From assembly GCA_015680905.1 (NCBI GenBank), contig CM027383.1, positions 96,903,501 through 96,967,500 on the forward strand: 64,000 nucleotides of DNA. The letters are read 5' to 3'. The position numbers and the translations under genes are program-made. Shown here piece after piece: positions 26,945 to 37,738 of the stretch; positions within the stretch are counted from its first letter, which is position 1; each line of letters opens with the position of its first letter. The stretch comes from Coptis chinensis (taxonomy: Eukaryota; Streptophyta; Magnoliopsida; Ranunculales; Ranunculaceae). The notes beneath the pieces were generated by a model that saw nothing but the letters and a program-made list of their open reading frames with translations, searched no databases and was not told where the DNA came from.

Positions 26945-29900
26945 TAATCATTAAATATTAAACCTTGAGTTGTGATATTAGTTACGTTTCCACACCCAAT
27001 ATATTGGTCGCCACAGTTTCTAACCATTTGTGTGTCATTATAGACATTAGACAATCTTCTTCAAGGTAAAAATCCATTAGAAGGATTTCTTTCCTCAGGT
27101 GGCGCTCAATCACGCATAATCTTGATGGTGTGTTCTTCAAACATACAATTACGATTGAGGAACTTATTTCGCCATTCTTTTGAATATGTTTGAGAATAGA
27201 CGTGATCCTACACTCCTTAATTCATAATTTTGTCTTCATGTGTTTTTTCCGACCGATAAGAAACCACTCACTGTTACTGGCTTTTTACAGTTCCTTGAAC
27301 AATATGGGGAAGTGAGCATGTTGGACATAAAGGGTGCTGATGCAAATAAAGTCATCCTTGTTATTGGAATAATGACCCTCCATTCTTTTGGTGAGGGATC
27401 TGGTGTTGGAGTCTCCTTTGCTGGCTCCAAAGGTTTTTCTCAAGGTCTCTTAGTGACTCTGGCCATAGCTGTCCATAACATCCCAGAAGGGCTAGCAGTG
27501 AGTATGGTTCTTTCATCAAGAGGAGTTTCCCCACAAAACGCGATGCTGTGGAGTGTGATTACATCCTTACCGCAGGTAAACACTTTTATTACATAGAATG
27601 TGCTTAATTTTTTAGCTTTACAAGAACCTTGAGTTTAACTGTGTTGATATGGTGGCTTGATTGGATAACATCGTGGGGAGCACTTTGAAAACTAACTGTG
27701 ATATCACAAGTTTAACCCGTTCAGCTGCTACTTCATGAGTTTCTATTATTAAGGCAGTCCTGTGTTATCCACCTGATTGGGTTACTTTAGTAATTACAGC
27801 CGAGTCCCCTAGTTCCCAGATCTAATCTAATTGTACTAATGTGTGCATATGACAATTGAAAGTTACAAAGATTTACTTCATAGGATGATTTTATTTTTAA
27901 CAACAACTGAACAAGTAGCCGTCATTAATACAGTCTGTTTTTTAATGTAATTATCATTTAAACTGGTTTCTCTCCTTAAATTGACAAGTGTCAGTCGTCA
28001 CTTTCCGTACCGACTCAGTTATTAATCTCCTTTTGGATTAATGTATAAATGATGTAATTGAGTATAAATTTCACACCCCTTGCTGTATAGGATGTTTGAA
28101 TCCCTTTTCTGAATATAATAGTTTTCTTTTTATTGATGAGGGGAAAAGATAATAGTCGTGTTTTGCTTAAGTAAACTTATCATCTTCGTTAGGTTTGGAT
28201 GATCATCTTTGTCAGAAAAACATGCTGACACATTGTTGTGTCTACACTTGCACATTGAATTTACAAAAGGGAGAGTATCTGTCTGTAGCTATTTGTAACA
28301 TTGCCATTACCAATAACTGTTGAGCTCTATTTTATGTGAGTTTGAGAACATCACTGAGCTAGTTATCTTAATTAAATTCTTCATTGCTTGTTAGCTGATT
28401 ATCTGTTCCATTGATGTAGCCCATTGTAGCGGTTCCGTCGTTCATCTGTGCAGATGCATTCAATAAATTCTTGCCTTTCTGTACGGGCTTTGCTGCTGGG
28501 TGTATGATTTGGATGGTCGTAGCAGAGGTCCTTCCTGATGCTTTCAAGGTAAGGTACATAGACAGATATGCATACAGAGTCGGGAATGCAATCAGTTAAA
28601 AGGCCCATCTATTTTAACTGTCTAATTCGCTTATTCTGGTGTGGTTTTAGCGAGAAACCGAACTAGTAACTGCTATGTTCCAATTCTATCTTTGTTTCCT
28701 AAGTTTGTTACAAAAATAACTGCAACAATCATGGGAAATCTCAGAATCTTCCCTTTTTAAGACAAACAAGCCATGTGGGGAGAATTATATGGCTCCTTCC
28801 TTTGATACCCTTATGTTGGTAGTTTTTGCCTCTTATAGGGTATTATGGTAATTGTTGTGAGGAATCATTTACTACACCCCCTTTTTTGCTATCTTCTCCT
28901 CACATTTTTGAATTCTCATTAGCACACGTGTTTCCTCCCGCAAATCGCATACTCCCTCTCCACATTAACAGCTCTTCTTCACGGACAAGAAGTATCATCC
29001 CATCTTTATATACGAGTATACGACTACTTCATCTGGTTTGTTCTGTCGTTCAAAAGTTCTTGTTATTTGTGCTTTCGGCCACATGAGGAATCCCTAAACT
29101 AATCATCTCATTACACCAAAAGGATATGCAGAGAGAGACAAATTTGTGGGTGTTTTTTAGTATAAAAGGATGATTATTTATCTTCTATGTTACATGGACA
29201 CACCATAATTCAAAAATAGACCATGTCGGATATGTATCCATGTGTCCATGTCGGACACACATGTACACATATTGTATGTGATATGCCTCAATTTTTTATA
29301 TTTCGCCATATCAGACTCTTCGTATCCGTGTCACATACAAACACAAGTGTGCGTCTCAATGCAAACTTAGTTTGTCTTTTGTGTGTGTATGTTCAACTGT
29401 TTTCTCTTACATATTTTGGAAGTTATGGTATAATTTGGTCGTCTATCTTTTTTTTTTACTAGCAAGCTTGTTTTGATGTTGGCGGGGTTCGAGCCCCAGA
29501 CCTCTAGTATCATCACCCAAAGGTTTTACCAACTTTGCTAGTTGGCCACCCGCAATTTGGTCATCTATCAATGGTGTGTTTGTCAATTCAACATATTTTC
29601 CAAAAGAGAATTTCAATTTAGTTTAGGGTAATGCCAAATTATTTTTCAACGACACATTACTTTTTTTCTACTTATTGTGCCGCAAAAACCATATGAACTA
29701 CAATAAAAGTTCATACTTATTTGTACCGAACTCTAAAACGTTGACTATGAATGAGATTTTTGTAAAAATAACTTTAAGTTAACTAATTTGCAGCACATGT
29801 GCATAACAACATATAACCTAATTATACTTTTTCATGCATTGAACCATATAACTTTGCCATGAGTAATTTACTGTTGTTGGAGAATGTAAGGCCAGCAGTC

Positions 29901-31572
29901 TTTTTGCTGTTTGTAATACACGTAAACAAGATGAGTATGTAAAGAGGCAGATTTATGAACCTACACCTGATGTGTAACCGATTATTAATAGTTGACACCC
30001 ATGCCCATGCCATATAATACATTTTGATCATGTGTCTTATACAATTTCAGGAAGCTTCTCCTTCTCAAGTTGCATCTGCAGCCACACTTTCTGTAGCTTT
30101 TATGGAAGCTCTCAGCACTCTACTTCAGAGTTTTGGGCAAGGCTACAAGTACGTGCTTTTCAGTCTCTTTTTCTTGGATAGCACATTCACGTTAGAGTTA
30201 CTTAAGAATAAATAAAACATTTCCATTTGAAATCTTTTTTTTCCCACTTGTTGCCAACCCCAACAATTAGGCTAATTAGGTGATTCCCAAACGTAAACGA
30301 TATGTGTTTTACTCAGCATGTATACTTTTCATCCATTAAATACTTGTATTCAGAATAAGAATTTCCTTTCCCGGATTAACAGGAAAGCGGTTATGTATGG
30401 TGAGACCAATGGGTCAAAAAGTGTAGTCTGTGACAATACTCGACCTATTGCCGGTGGAACTGTCTATTAATGGAATTACCAATTATAGGTTGTATGGATT
30501 CTCTCTTGGCCATTTATTTAGTTGATTACTGCATCAAAGCACGGCTGAGGAAGCAAACAAGTTTGATGATCCTGTCTACCTTGTCAAATATGTCCATGCT
30601 GTTGATACCATCTAGAAATGGTCAATTAGTAACTCATAGGCTTTTAGTGCTAGGTGCTACACATGTCCATCTTTCTGTATAGTGTTACACATGTCCATTT
30701 TTCTGTATAGTGTGAGGTGCATACCATCTTCCTTATATTTGATGGTCCTATTTTGCAGTTCAGAGGATGCTTCCGGCTTCTTTGTTTCTCTACTTTTTGG
30801 TCTTGGGCCATTTCTTGGCGGTATCATTCTTGTTGCTTTTGCTCTTGCATTACATCTTCAACATGCTCTCCTTACCGGTGTAGCTTCTGGTATTGCCTTT
30901 ATTCTCGCTGCATGGAGACCCTCACAGCTACTCCTGTCGTCAAAGATGGGTTTCTTTCCCATCTTGTTGCTGCTTGCAATGGGCTCATCATTCTTCCACA
31001 TTTCAACCTCTGGCATCCTGAAGCTTGCTAGCCGCAAAAAGGCTTCTATAAACGACTTATCAACAACATCTGGTTTCACAGTGAGTGCTCTGACTCTACA
31101 GTCATTCTTAGCTTGTGGGGCAGTTTCCCTGCATGCTTTAGCGGAGGGGCTTGCACTTGGTGTGGCTGCACCGAAAGCTTATGGGCTCGGCAGACATATG
31201 GTGTTACCTGTTTCCCTTCATGGGCTACCTCGAGGGGCTGCAGTTGCTAGCTGCATATTTGGGGCCACTGGCAGTTGGCGTGGAGCCCTTGCTGCTGCTG
31301 CCTTGACTGGTTTTGCTGGTCCAGTCTCCGCAATTGGAGCGATACTTGCAGGAATTGACTACAGCCGACTAGACTACTGGATGGTATTTGCATGTGGGGC
31401 ATTGCTGCCGAGCTTCTGGAGCATTTTCAGGCGTGCAATCAGATTGGATGTGCAGAGAAGCACTTATGGGATTTTGATTGGCCTTGTATTTGCTAGCATG
31501 TGTCTGACATCTACTAGGTTTGTTTGCTTGCATACGCCTTACTGCAACTCAGCTCCGGAGGCTGTAACATAA
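26400..31572 (+). CDS. ZIP-family metal ion transporter (At3g08650-like)
   Basis: Five coding exons: 26400-26864, 27291-27575, 28420-28548, 30051-30148, 30759-31572, giving 596 residues. Residues 1 to about 25 form a signal peptide (hydrophobic core, ADAQ cleavage-type end). The rest has many membrane segments. The ZIP signatures are HSFGEG (about 186-191) and HNIPEG (217-222), which carry metal-binding His and Glu in the transport path. A second half has HALAEG and HGLPRG in matching contexts, so the protein looks like an internally doubled ZIP fold. Family role: movement of zinc or other divalent metals into the cytosol. This branch is close to Arabidopsis At3g08650, about 600 residues. A likely 5' UTR intron ends at TTTGCAG before 26351. 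Introns 3 and 4 carry insertions. Substrate and membrane are not deducible. Confidence 0.93.
26900..26937. repeat. (AT)n microsatellite in intron 1 of the ZIP gene
   Basis: Uninterrupted AT dinucleotides just after the exon 1 donor. Confidence 0.95.
29190..29350. mobile_element. MITE-like element with GTGTCC/GGACAC motifs
   Basis: Starts TTACATGGACACACCAT and contains repeated TGTCGGA, GTGTCCATGTCGGACACAC and ATCCGTGTCACAT. The motifs are palindromic, and the same phrases occur at 40411-40500 and 40690-40760. Intron 3 of the ZIP gene. Boundaries and class are uncertain. Confidence 0.45.
29448..29553 (-). mobile_element. tRNA-derived SINE with target-site duplication
   Basis: On the minus strand it starts near the RNA polymerase III A-box-like GTGGCCAACTAGCAAAGTTGG region. 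It continues to a B box GGGGCTCGAACCCC-type and ends in a short poly(A) (poly(T) at 29448-29457). It is flanked by AATTTGGTCGTCTATC (29432-29447) and AATTTGGTCATCTATC (29554-29569), a 16-bp target duplication with one mismatch. About 106 bp long, in intron 3 of the ZIP gene. Confidence 0.85.
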
Positions 31573-32129
31573 GGTATTTGATTCAGGACCAACTTCTTGT
31601 TGTGGTTTGAATTCACAATTAGAATAGTTGGATAAACATGAATGTATCAGGGAGATTGCATCTGTAACAGCCATGGAAATTGGTTTTTTTGTAGAGAATA
31701 GAGGAAGAAAAAGAAATACGGATAAGAGTGCATGATACGGTTGATTTTATGTTGTACATTACATCTAACCTCAGTCCCTAAGATTATGAAGGGTTGATCC
31801 ATCATAGTGCTCCCGAGACTTGTTCCAACGCCTTCCTACCAAGATATCTAGTGTTTTATAGTGTCCAAAAAAGCCTTGAAAAGTTGAAAGCGAAGGAATT
31901 AGTCAAAACAATTCACTGACTCTCCACTTTCTGTCTCGGTCGGAAACTCTCGTGAATAGTCGAATAATCCAGGGTAAGTTTGTTTTGATTTGATAATACC
32001 TTGCCACACTCTATCACATCCTTTGACCTTGTGAAGATTATTAACAAACAATTTAATATGAAGTGGAAATAATAATATGATATGAAACGCTGAGGGAGTA
32101 ATCGAGTTTGAACAAGGAGTTAGCGTCCA
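31573..32129. other. ZIP gene 3' flank
   Basis: 3' UTR and AT-rich spacer. Nothing else recognised. Confidence 0.5.
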
Positions 32130-32611
32130 AGAGCATCTTTAATGGTAAGATCTGAAAAACACCAAACCAAATAAACACCAAACTAACTTTAGTTCAGATA
32201 TCAAAATTAAACTACGTTGTTTTGGATAAACCGTGCAAGAATAGCCAACGCAACTTTCGAAACGCCGCCCAAAAAACCCACAGTTTAGTCCAAATCCCAC
32301 GCCATACAAATTAGCCCAAAGCCCATGTTGTTTCGAAGCTCACACTGTTTTCTGAAAACCGCGCCAAAAAAACCCACAACATCCTATACACCCACGCGGT
32401 GTTTGAAAAACCACGCGGTTTATTGAACACCACATAGTACATTTGATACAACATCAAATCAAACACCAAATAGGAATCCATTTGGTGTTTGGTTTGGTGT
32501 TTTTTTTTGTTTGGTCTCAGCACTAAAGATGGTTTTTACAAAATTTTCAAGAATTTGGTGTTTGGTATTCAAGAGTTCTCACCATTAAGAGGTCACAATT
32601 AAAGATGTTCT
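32130..32611. mobile_element. degenerate MITE with AGAGCATCTTTAATGG-type inverted termini
   Basis: The left end reads AGAGCATCTTTAATGGTAAG, followed by AACACCAAACCAA. The right end, reverse-complemented, reads AGAACATCTTTAATTGTGAC, followed by ACCAAACACCAAATT. The interior repeats ACCAAACACC and CACGCGGT phrases in both orientations. GAGCATC..AATGG termini are common on hAT-type plant MITEs. No convincing target duplication remains. Confidence 0.6.
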
Positions 32612-32829
32612 AATAAGTCAAATGTCAAACACAGGGAAAACTAGTATGACGCAAGAACTCGGCATTGAGGGGCAGAAGCACTTAGAAGCCGCACATCACA
32701 TTCTTTCATCAATGGACCATGAGCTTTGCAACCCAGCACTGTAGTCTGCTGCTGCCGTTCATTCTAATAATGCTTGCTTCTGACTCCTCATTACATAACA
32801 ACACCAACTTTGACATGCCTGGTGGAGCT

Positions 32830-33890
32830 CTAGATGATACAAGTCTTCGTTACAACTTTTTGTGGTTTTGAGGGGACAATAGCATTCACAGCCAGAGAAT
32901 TGAGGTCAAAATCGAGTATACAAAGACTTAATGCACTGCTATCAACATCAAAAATCTCATCCAAAAGCATTGGGGCGCAACCCCTAAGAATGTGGTTTTG
33001 AAAAATCAAAAGTCTGACAATGGGAGGCCACAAAAGCAAAAATAGAGGCATCAGTGGTACAATAAATACCTAACCCACCAAGACGTAATGGAAGTATCGA
33101 TAAATGCCACTGCAAATTACCGAAGTCAGAACCATCAAAAACCACAATATCCTAGATAACACTGCGGAAATGTCGATCAAAAGTCTTAACTGACTCTCTA
33201 AAAAGACTAGGGATGGTGGACAAGTACGAATCGCAAAAATCAACTTAGAGAGCCCAACACAAGCTTGTAAGAGTGCTAACTCACACTGTAGATCTTCCAA
33301 TACAACTAAACGGTCCATCAAAGTCATAATATTTTGAACACGCTTGCGAGCAAGGCCCATAACAAAGGATGAATCAATGTTGACCGCATCTCCAAGCAAC
33401 CTAACCCCTTGTTGAGGACGAAACAAATCTAAGGAAAAAGGACTAGGAGTGGAGCGATGTGAATCCAATGATGGCCAAAATATCTCAATTTTAGCCATAT
33501 TGATAACTAACTCGTAAAAAGGCCATTCTTCCTAAATATACCCAAAGTTGTCGCCACCTGTTCTGTATCTCTGATTAAAGTCCCATAATCTACGTACCAA
33601 TTCTGTAGTAATAACTGACAACTAGACTGGATCCGTAGAATCAGGAGATGCAACACCAAGTGCAAAGATAAAGATAAAGGGACCCAAATGGTCACTTCGC
33701 TGGACCCAGTAGCAGACTATATGTAGCCATCTCCCAAATACAACCTCTAACAATACAAGTACTCGACCCAAGGGGCAATTGTTAGGCACGGATACGAATC
33801 TCTCTCAACATGATAGTCCGATCAATCATGTTAAAAATATTCTGAAAATCTACAAACAGCATTAAAAGAGAGGTACTGTCACTGGTAGCA
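32830..33890 (-). pseudogene. decayed plant reverse-transcriptase relic, copy A
   Basis: Read on the minus strand, in several frames, it gives pieces of a common plant reverse-transcriptase-like protein: a FNMIDR-type segment near 33820, a strand with GPxxF near 33670, a degraded active-site region (WYVDYGT in place of the usual YxDD-like motif) near 33590, KIEIFWPS near 33480, then QQGVRLLGD, LxxLQCELALLQAC and LIFAIRTCPP. Frame changes and stops break it into at least four parts. It has no functional frame. LINE or other non-LTR origin is likely but the class was not settled. Confidence 0.7.
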
Positions 33891-34039
33891 TATACCGTAT
33901 GGTTGACAGTGTGCAAAAACATCTCAGCTCCACCAAAAACACCAACCCCATAATGAAAATCCTATTAGTACCCAACCACATCTTTGAAAACTCATTTCAT
34001 TGCAATCTTGGAGACGTGTCAAACCATGCCCACAACTAT

Positions 34040-34396
34040 AAGACAAATACTATTATCCGGCTTAAGACAAATACTATTATCCGGTCCCCGACCTATAACC
34101 AAAGATTCACCACAGGAGTCAATGCATTTAGCAAATCAAACGATATAGTTGTTGCTATGAATTCAACAAGTAACGGTTGTAATACATGACATTGTCCTCT
34201 CTACCTAAAAGGGGCTAACCAAAGATTCACCACATAATGTCTCCGCAGTTAGAGGCAACCCCTAATGATAATGATGACAACACTTTTACCACTACAACAA
34301 AATATCAATCACCAACTTTCAGCACAGGAGTTAATGCATTTAGCAAATCAAACGATATAGCATTTTTGTTTCAAATCAAACGATATAGTTGTTGCA
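34040..34396 (+). repeat. local short duplications upstream of glyoxalase II
   Basis: A 24-bp unit (AAGACAAATACTATTATCCGG plus 3 bp) is tandemly doubled at 34040-34084. A second phrase, AATGCATTTAGCAAATCAAA followed by CGATATAG, occurs at about 34121-34148 and 34332-34360, with a shorter third copy at 34371-34395. No coding meaning. Confidence 0.75.
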
Positions 34397-34571
34397 GCAC
34401 TATCTATCTATAGTAGTAGTAAGCAAACTAGTAGAAGATTCTCGTGTACTCTACAAGCTAACAGTTTAGGCCCCATAGTAACAGCAGGCCCTTGACACGT
34501 ACTAGTTACTAGTTAGTTTTATATACTTTTACTTTTAGAAATGAGTGTAAGTCGTTTGGAAGAATTGAAAG

Positions 34572-37500
34572 ATGAAGATTCTACACATTCCTTGCTTGGA
34601 AGACAACTACTCCTACCTGTAAGTATTTGCTCTCTCTCTCATGATGATGATGACGATGATGATGATGATGATGTTTATTTGACAGTATAATCGATGAGGG
34701 CTCCAAAGAAGCAGCGGCAGTAGATCCCGTTGAGCCGGACAAGATTCTCGAGGCTGCCAATCAACACGGCCTCATTCTGAAGCTCGTCCTCACCACTCAC
34801 CATCACTGGTAATCCTCTATTTCTTTCATTCCAACTCAACAAACCAGCTCACTCCAAAAGAATCAATCTTTTTTAGGGATCATGCCGGTGGCAATGATAA
34901 GATTAAGCAGTTGGTCCCTGGTATTAAGGTCTATGGTGGTTCTCTTGACAATGTCCAAGGATGCACTCATCTAGTTCAAAACGGCGACAACATTTCACTT
35001 GGGGCTTCAAATATCAATATCTTGTCCCTCCACACGCCTTGGTATGTTTCTACTTCTCTTCAACAGATACAACTTGCACTAACTTATTACTGCCTATAGC
35101 TGCTTTTTATTTTTCCCTATACAAATCGACTTGATTTCATCAGCCACACCAGAGGTCATATAAGCTACTACGTCACTGGCAAAGAAGAAGAGAATCCAGC
35201 TGTTTTCACTGGGGATACTTTGGTGAGTCAAGCAAACTTGTATCTGTTTTCCTTTAGGCTTCTTATCCATATGGTAAATCTTATGTGATGCTGGTGATTA
35301 TTGTTTTTCTACTGCTTGTTGTATTTTGTGGCGACTGAGAGCTTACGTGATTTGGGGATTTGGGTCAAAATGAGCAATCTTTTGCATCATTTTGATGCCT
35401 GAAACTTGAAATCAACTTACTAAATGATCTTGCAGCCGCAGGCTGTCTAAAGTACATAAGCATTACTCTGTTCATTAAACCTGATGGACCATGGCCATCC
35501 AATCTGTTTTTATAGTTTTTCATGGCATCATGTAGGTTCAACTTCCGAAATATATAGACAACAAGAATTGGTTGCAGATATGGTTGTATTTCTCTCAATC
35601 TGCAACATTTGTATAGTTTGATAGGTTGGAAAGTGATACATTTATTTAAATATTTATTTACTGGCCGGGAGGGCGGGGAGGAAGGCACATATATACTTTG
35701 ACTGTGTTTCCAAAAATTACTTCAACACAAGAATTTCCTCGAAATTCCGATTTCAAAGTTAACAGCTGATTATAGTTTTTTGTTACCTGTGTAGTTTGTC
35801 GCTGGTTGTGGGAAGTTTTTTGAAGGCACAGCAGAACAGATGTATCAATCTCTGTGTGTAACACTGGGATCATTACCAAAGCCCACTCAAGTTTATTGTG
35901 GCCATGAGGTATTTAAATTTTCTTTATGACAGAAAATACATTTTTCCTTTGTCTTTTCTCTAGGCAGTTTGTTCTGAGATTTTGTCTGGTTTTCAGTTTT
36001 CTTATATTACCATACTTTGTGAAGCCTGATTGATCGATTTCCTGTGTGTTTTCGTGGACTGCTTTGAGAGTTTACAAGGATATTTATTAAATGATTGCAA
36101 CCATTTAGTTAACTTATGCGAAAGGGACTCACATTTATGGGCCACCCTGGAAATATAGTTGTGAAGAACCATATTATAATCATATATGTTGATAGTTGTT
36201 TTACAATTTGCATTACTCACTACCCATGTGAAAAACTCATGAAGTTTTGTTTCTCTCTGTACTCATTAAACTGGTATAAAAAAGATAATGTCTGTCTGTT
36301 TTTCTTTCTTCAGTACACAGTGAAAAACCTGCAGTTCGCTTTGACTGTTGAACCAGATAATGAGAAGATAGTGCAGAAGCTATCATGGGCTCAGCAACAG
36401 CGACAGGCAAATCTCCCCACCATTCCATCAACAATCCAGGATGAATTTGAGACCAACCCATTTATGCGTGTTGACATACCAGAATTGCAGGTACTGTTTC
36501 CCTTTTCGTATTGTGTTTGAGGGAAAATATAAGTAACTTCTTTAGATTCTAGAATTTTCGACACAAAGCTTAGTGGTCTATTTGTTGTTGACTTGATTCT
36601 TTTTGGTATGTAACGTGCCTTTTTGACAAGTGACAGAATGTTGTTTTCTATCAAAAGAATAACTGATCCTGTCTTATATTTTATTTTTGGGTTAACTAGT
36701 ATTAACCCCCACACACACACACACAAAAAAAACACGGTCAACCCAAGTTGACTGTTTTTTTGTATGTACTTGGGGGGGAGGAATCCTAATTGGCTCATCT
36801 GGGGGGGGACTAACCCTTTATTTTTTTGAGAAGATAGTTAATAGTCCAAAAAATTATGAGAAGATATCCGAAAATATGTTCTTCCAGTAGTTTTGGTTTC
36901 TTTATTGCTGTAATATGTCAATAAATGCCTAACTTGGTCCTAGTGGATGACATCCTAGGGGCATACAGTTGCTATATTTCTCTTACAGTAATAGTTCATC
37001 ATTTGTTGATCGAAGTTTTTATTCATCAGACAGAGAGAACCTAGTGACTAAATGTCTTATTGGTTTCCTTTCTCTTTTATAGTTATTATCTCCTCATCTC
37101 TTGAAGTTTATTCTTCTTTGTTCACATATGTACTCCTTTGAAGATGAAGAAACTAAAATTTCGTCAAACCTTTTCCCCACTTGCAGCTTACTAGGAAGCT
37201 GACATCCTTCATTTGTTGTGTATAAATTTGTTCTAATTGCATTTGTCTTGTTCACTATTTCTCTGAAAATGAACAGTTCCTTCCTGAATTTGCCCTCCCC
37301 CGGCCTCCTCTAACCTTGGCCCTCCCTCGAATGTGAATATGTCCATAATATCTCATATCACATATGTGAGGGATTTTAACAGTGTTTTTTTGTTTCAATG
37401 TCGCAGGTGGCGGTCTGCCTTGACCCTACCTCACTTCTTCCAAAACTGAATAAATAGATAAATAAAAGTTAAAAAAGGGAACTATCCTGAAGTCACATAG

Positions 37501-37738
37501 ACTGTTCTAATCTTGAGACTTTTTTTTTTTCTAATGTTGAGACATTTACTATACTTTATGTAAAATAATTTGATGTTAGTCATCAAGCATATTTCGTAGT
37601 TTGATGTTACTTTTTATCCGTAAGCATAAAATATAATGGATAATTTTCATTTTGATTTTATAGGTGAAAGTTGGTTGTCAAACCCCTGTTGAAGCTCTCC
37701 GAAACATAAGGCTGCAGAAGGACAATTGGAGGGGTTGA
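34572..37738 (+). CDS. GLX2-2: hydroxyacylglutathione hydrolase, cytosolic (glyoxalase II)
   Basis: Seven exons: 34572-34618, 34686-34808, 34877-35041, 35144-35222, 35795-35908, 36314-36490, 37664-37738. They give 259 residues, matching the cytosolic plant enzyme (about 258). It hydrolyses S-D-lactoylglutathione to D-lactate and glutathione, the second step of methylglyoxal detoxification. The metallo-beta-lactamase motif THHHWDH is at residues 53-59. Further metal ligands are the His of CHTRGH, the Asp of FTGDTLF and the His of YCGHEYT. The C-terminal substrate-binding helices have [13 protein letters not shown] and NPFMRVD, and the end is KDNWRG as in family members. No transit peptide: the start is [16 protein letters not shown], as in cytosolic GLX2-2. 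Intron 1 carries (CT)n and (ATG)n repeats close to the acceptor. Confidence 0.96.
34630..34673 (+). repeat. (CT)n(ATG)n microsatellite in GLX2-2 intron 1
   Basis: Five CT units are followed by about eleven ATG/ACG units. The run ends 12 bp before the exon 2 acceptor. Confidence 0.9.

Noticed and set aside
29480..29553. tRNA gene on the minus strand
   Set aside because: The B box is good but the cloverleaf does not close. It is bounded by poly(T) and a 16-bp duplication, so it is called a SINE.
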